In this document: in pieces, positions 5,478 through 6,063 of the stretch
Position numbering within the stretch: the first letter of the stretch is position 1
Layout: the number at the start of each line of letters is the position of its first letter
Translations under genes and position numbers: made by a program
Notes under the pieces: generated by a model
Seen by the model: the letters and a program-made list of their open reading frames with translations, nothing else
Database searches by the model: none
Told to the model about the DNA's origin: nothing
Source: an uncultured Collinsella sp.
GTDB lineage: Bacteria > Actinomycetota > Coriobacteriia > Coriobacteriales > Coriobacteriaceae
Reading direction: 5' to 3'
Length of the DNA stretch: 6,063 bases
NCBI GenBank assembly: GCA_937958315.1
Contig: CALFGH010000029.1
Coordinates: forward strand, 1-6,063

Positions 5478-5711
5478 CTAATCCGTTTTCTCAGTCACAC
5501 CAGTCATGAGTGCAGCGATTGTCATGTCGAATCCGTTAGCAATTTTACAGAGGTTAGAAAGACTGACATTTCTTCGTCCGACCTCTATCGAGGCGTAGTA
5601 AGACCTGTCCATGCCGATGCGATTCGCAAATTGTACTTGAGAGTAACCAGACTTTGATCTTAATTCTTTGCAGCGTAGACCAAAGGATCGTTGTAGCGGC
5701 GAGATATCCAT
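5478..5711 (-). CDS. Small XRE-family helix-turn-helix regulator
   Basis: This 77-residue protein is almost entirely one HTH_3/XRE DNA-binding domain of the lambda-Cro/C-protein kind. FGLRCKELRSKSGYSQVQFA forms helix 1 and the start of the HTH, NRIGMDRSYYASIEVGRRN covers the recognition helix, and SLSNLCKIANGFDMTIAALM closes the fold. The pattern GxSQxxFAxxxGxDRSYxxxIExGxRNxSLxNLxKIA resembles restriction-modification controller proteins and stand-alone phage or element regulators. No enzyme domain is attached. ATG at 5711 is used because similarity starts close to it. An ATG at 5726 would give 82 residues and would lie about 3-4 nt from the predicted transcript start (leaderless). TTG at 5747 lies inside the promoter and is unlikely. 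No Shine-Dalgarno precedes any of them. It is divergent from the exported-protein gene at 5851 and probably regulates itself and that gene through the shared inverted repeat. No restriction or methylase gene is seen here. Confidence 0.85.
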   Translation of the reverse strand: MDISPLQRSFGLRCKELRSKSGYSQVQFANRIGMDRSYYASIEVGRRNVSLSNLCKIANGFDMTIAALMTGVTEKTD

Positions 5712-5730
5712 GACAAAAAGAGTCATGGAT
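5706..5730 (-). promoter_or_regulatory. Hairpin over the start codons of the XRE gene
   Basis: A perfect 9-bp inverted repeat, ATCCATGAC (5706-5714) and GTCATGGAT (5722-5730), with a 7-nt loop, contains both candidate ATG codons (5711 and 5726 on the minus strand), one in each arm. If transcribed it would pair the initiation region with itself. Confidence 0.5.
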
Positions 5731-5767
5731 TGTTGTATAAAAGCCAACGGACTATATACAACAATCC
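5727..5767. promoter_or_regulatory. Divergent overlapping promoters inside a 13-bp inverted repeat
   Basis: GGATTGTTGTATA (5727-5739) and TATACAACAATCC (5755-5767) are perfect inverted arms 15 nt apart. On the plus strand TTGTTG (5730-5735), 17 bp, TATATA (5753-5758) forms a good promoter toward the gene at 5851. On the minus strand TTGTTG (5764-5759), 17 bp, TTTATA (5741-5736) forms one toward the XRE gene. Each arm carries the -35 of one promoter and overlaps the -10 of the other, so a bound dimer or tetramer would affect both. Confidence 0.7.
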
Positions 5768-5850
5768 CAGTTAAGGCGCATAATTATCTCTATTGGAAAG
5801 CACTCTGATGCCCAGTCGGATAGGGCACGGAAAAGGAATGGAACAGCACA

Positions 5851-6063
5851 ATGACTCAGGGAAAGCATTTCGCCGCCGGTGGCGATCACTTCGCCGCACT
5901 GCCAAGCAAAAAGATTCACGCCCCGAAGGGGATCGCGCGTCTGACCGTCACCGCGGCGACCATGGCCGCCATGGCCGGATCGAGCCTCATCTCACCGTTC
6001 ACGGCATTCGCCCAGACCGGTGACGGGGGCACGCAGCACCCCGCCGTGATGTCGCCGATCGCC
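5851..6063 (+). CDS. Exported protein of unknown function (3' partial)
   Basis: The frame is open from ATG 5851 to the window end (71 residues shown). The N-terminus is hydrophilic for 30 residues and ends in basic KGIAR. A hydrophobic stretch then runs from about residue 31 (LTVTAATMAAMAGSSLISPF) to an AFA|QTG site near residue 54 that fits signal-peptidase I cleavage. After this the chain is Gly/Thr/Pro-rich. This looks like a secreted or surface protein, or one anchored by a first membrane helix. A ribosome site GGA (5840-5842, with AAAGGA at 5832-5837) is modest. The ATG at 5838 belongs to another frame and leads to an Arg-rich shadow. The predicted promoter at 5730-5758 leaves a leader of about 85 nt. 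I do not recognise the family; conjugation-associated surface proteins or adhesins are possible, but only more downstream sequence can tell. Confidence 0.7.
   Translation, partial: MTQGKHFAAGGDHFAALPSKKIHAPKGIARLTVTAATMAAMAGSSLISPFTAFAQTGDGGTQHPAVMSPIA

Noticed and set aside
5466..5657. 63-residue plus-strand frame opposite the XRE gene
   Set aside because: Antisense to a clear HTH domain, no ribosome site, no similarity recognised.
5478..5711. Controller protein of a restriction-modification system
   Set aside because: The domain is similar, but no methylase or endonuclease gene is adjacent on either side within the window, so only a general XRE call is made.
5793..6023. 76-residue plus-strand frame rich in Arg
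   Set aside because: It overlaps the better supported 5851 frame, which has a signal-peptide-like start; the product has shadow-like composition.

Overview
The window looks like the chromosome of a GC-rich, anaerobic gut actinobacterium. The codon use (strong GC/C third positions), near-consensus AGGAGG ribosome sites, a ferredoxin-tailed flavin oxidoreductase beside a NiFe-hydrogenase maturation gene, and a full mannose-family PTS operon would all fit the Coriobacteriia (Collinsella-like). That placement is an inference from gene content and style, not from a marker gene.

Layout. Positions 1-1035 hold the end of an FAD/NAD(P)-linked oxidoreductase with a C-terminal iron-sulfur tail, followed 34 nt later by hypA (nickel delivery to hydrogenase). 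Both are closed by a large compound stem-loop terminator (1046-1118). A long gene-free stretch (1036-1440) carries the regulatory region of the next operon. Positions 1441-4204 encode a complete mannose/fructose/sorbose-family phosphotransferase permease: fused IIAB (manX), IIC (manY) and IID (manZ), with tight spacing and strong ribosome sites. The leader of manX can fold so that its Shine-Dalgarno sequence is paired with an upstream CTCCTTT. A hairpin with a short T run (4261-4304) separates manZ from manO (DUF956), the small conserved companion of mannose PTS operons. A perfect 19-bp stem terminator (4742-4791) ends this block.

From 4953 the character changes. A tRNA-Arg(CCU) gene with encoded CCA is followed by about 300 bp of AT-rich, gene-free DNA. 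This stretch carries a 24-bp dyad and at least four direct copies of a CCATTTTGgtgaa element at spacings of 42, 43 and 66 bp. A GC-rich stretch of short repeats follows, then a small XRE-type regulator on the minus strand, then the start of a plus-strand gene for an exported protein that runs off the window. The regulator and the exported-protein gene share an intergenic region with a perfect 13-bp inverted repeat. Each arm holds the -35 of one promoter and the -10 of the other, so one protein bound there could control both. tRNA 3' end, composition shift, repeat array and regulator together suggest the left border of an integrated element. No integrase, relaxase or second attachment site is visible here, so this remains a hypothesis.

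How the genes work together: ManX is phosphorylated by HPr and passes phosphate from its IIA histidine to its IIB histidine, then to sugar carried by ManY/ManZ. HypA belongs to the separate hydrogenase maturation pathway. The right-hand regulator and exported protein form their own unit, unrelated to either.
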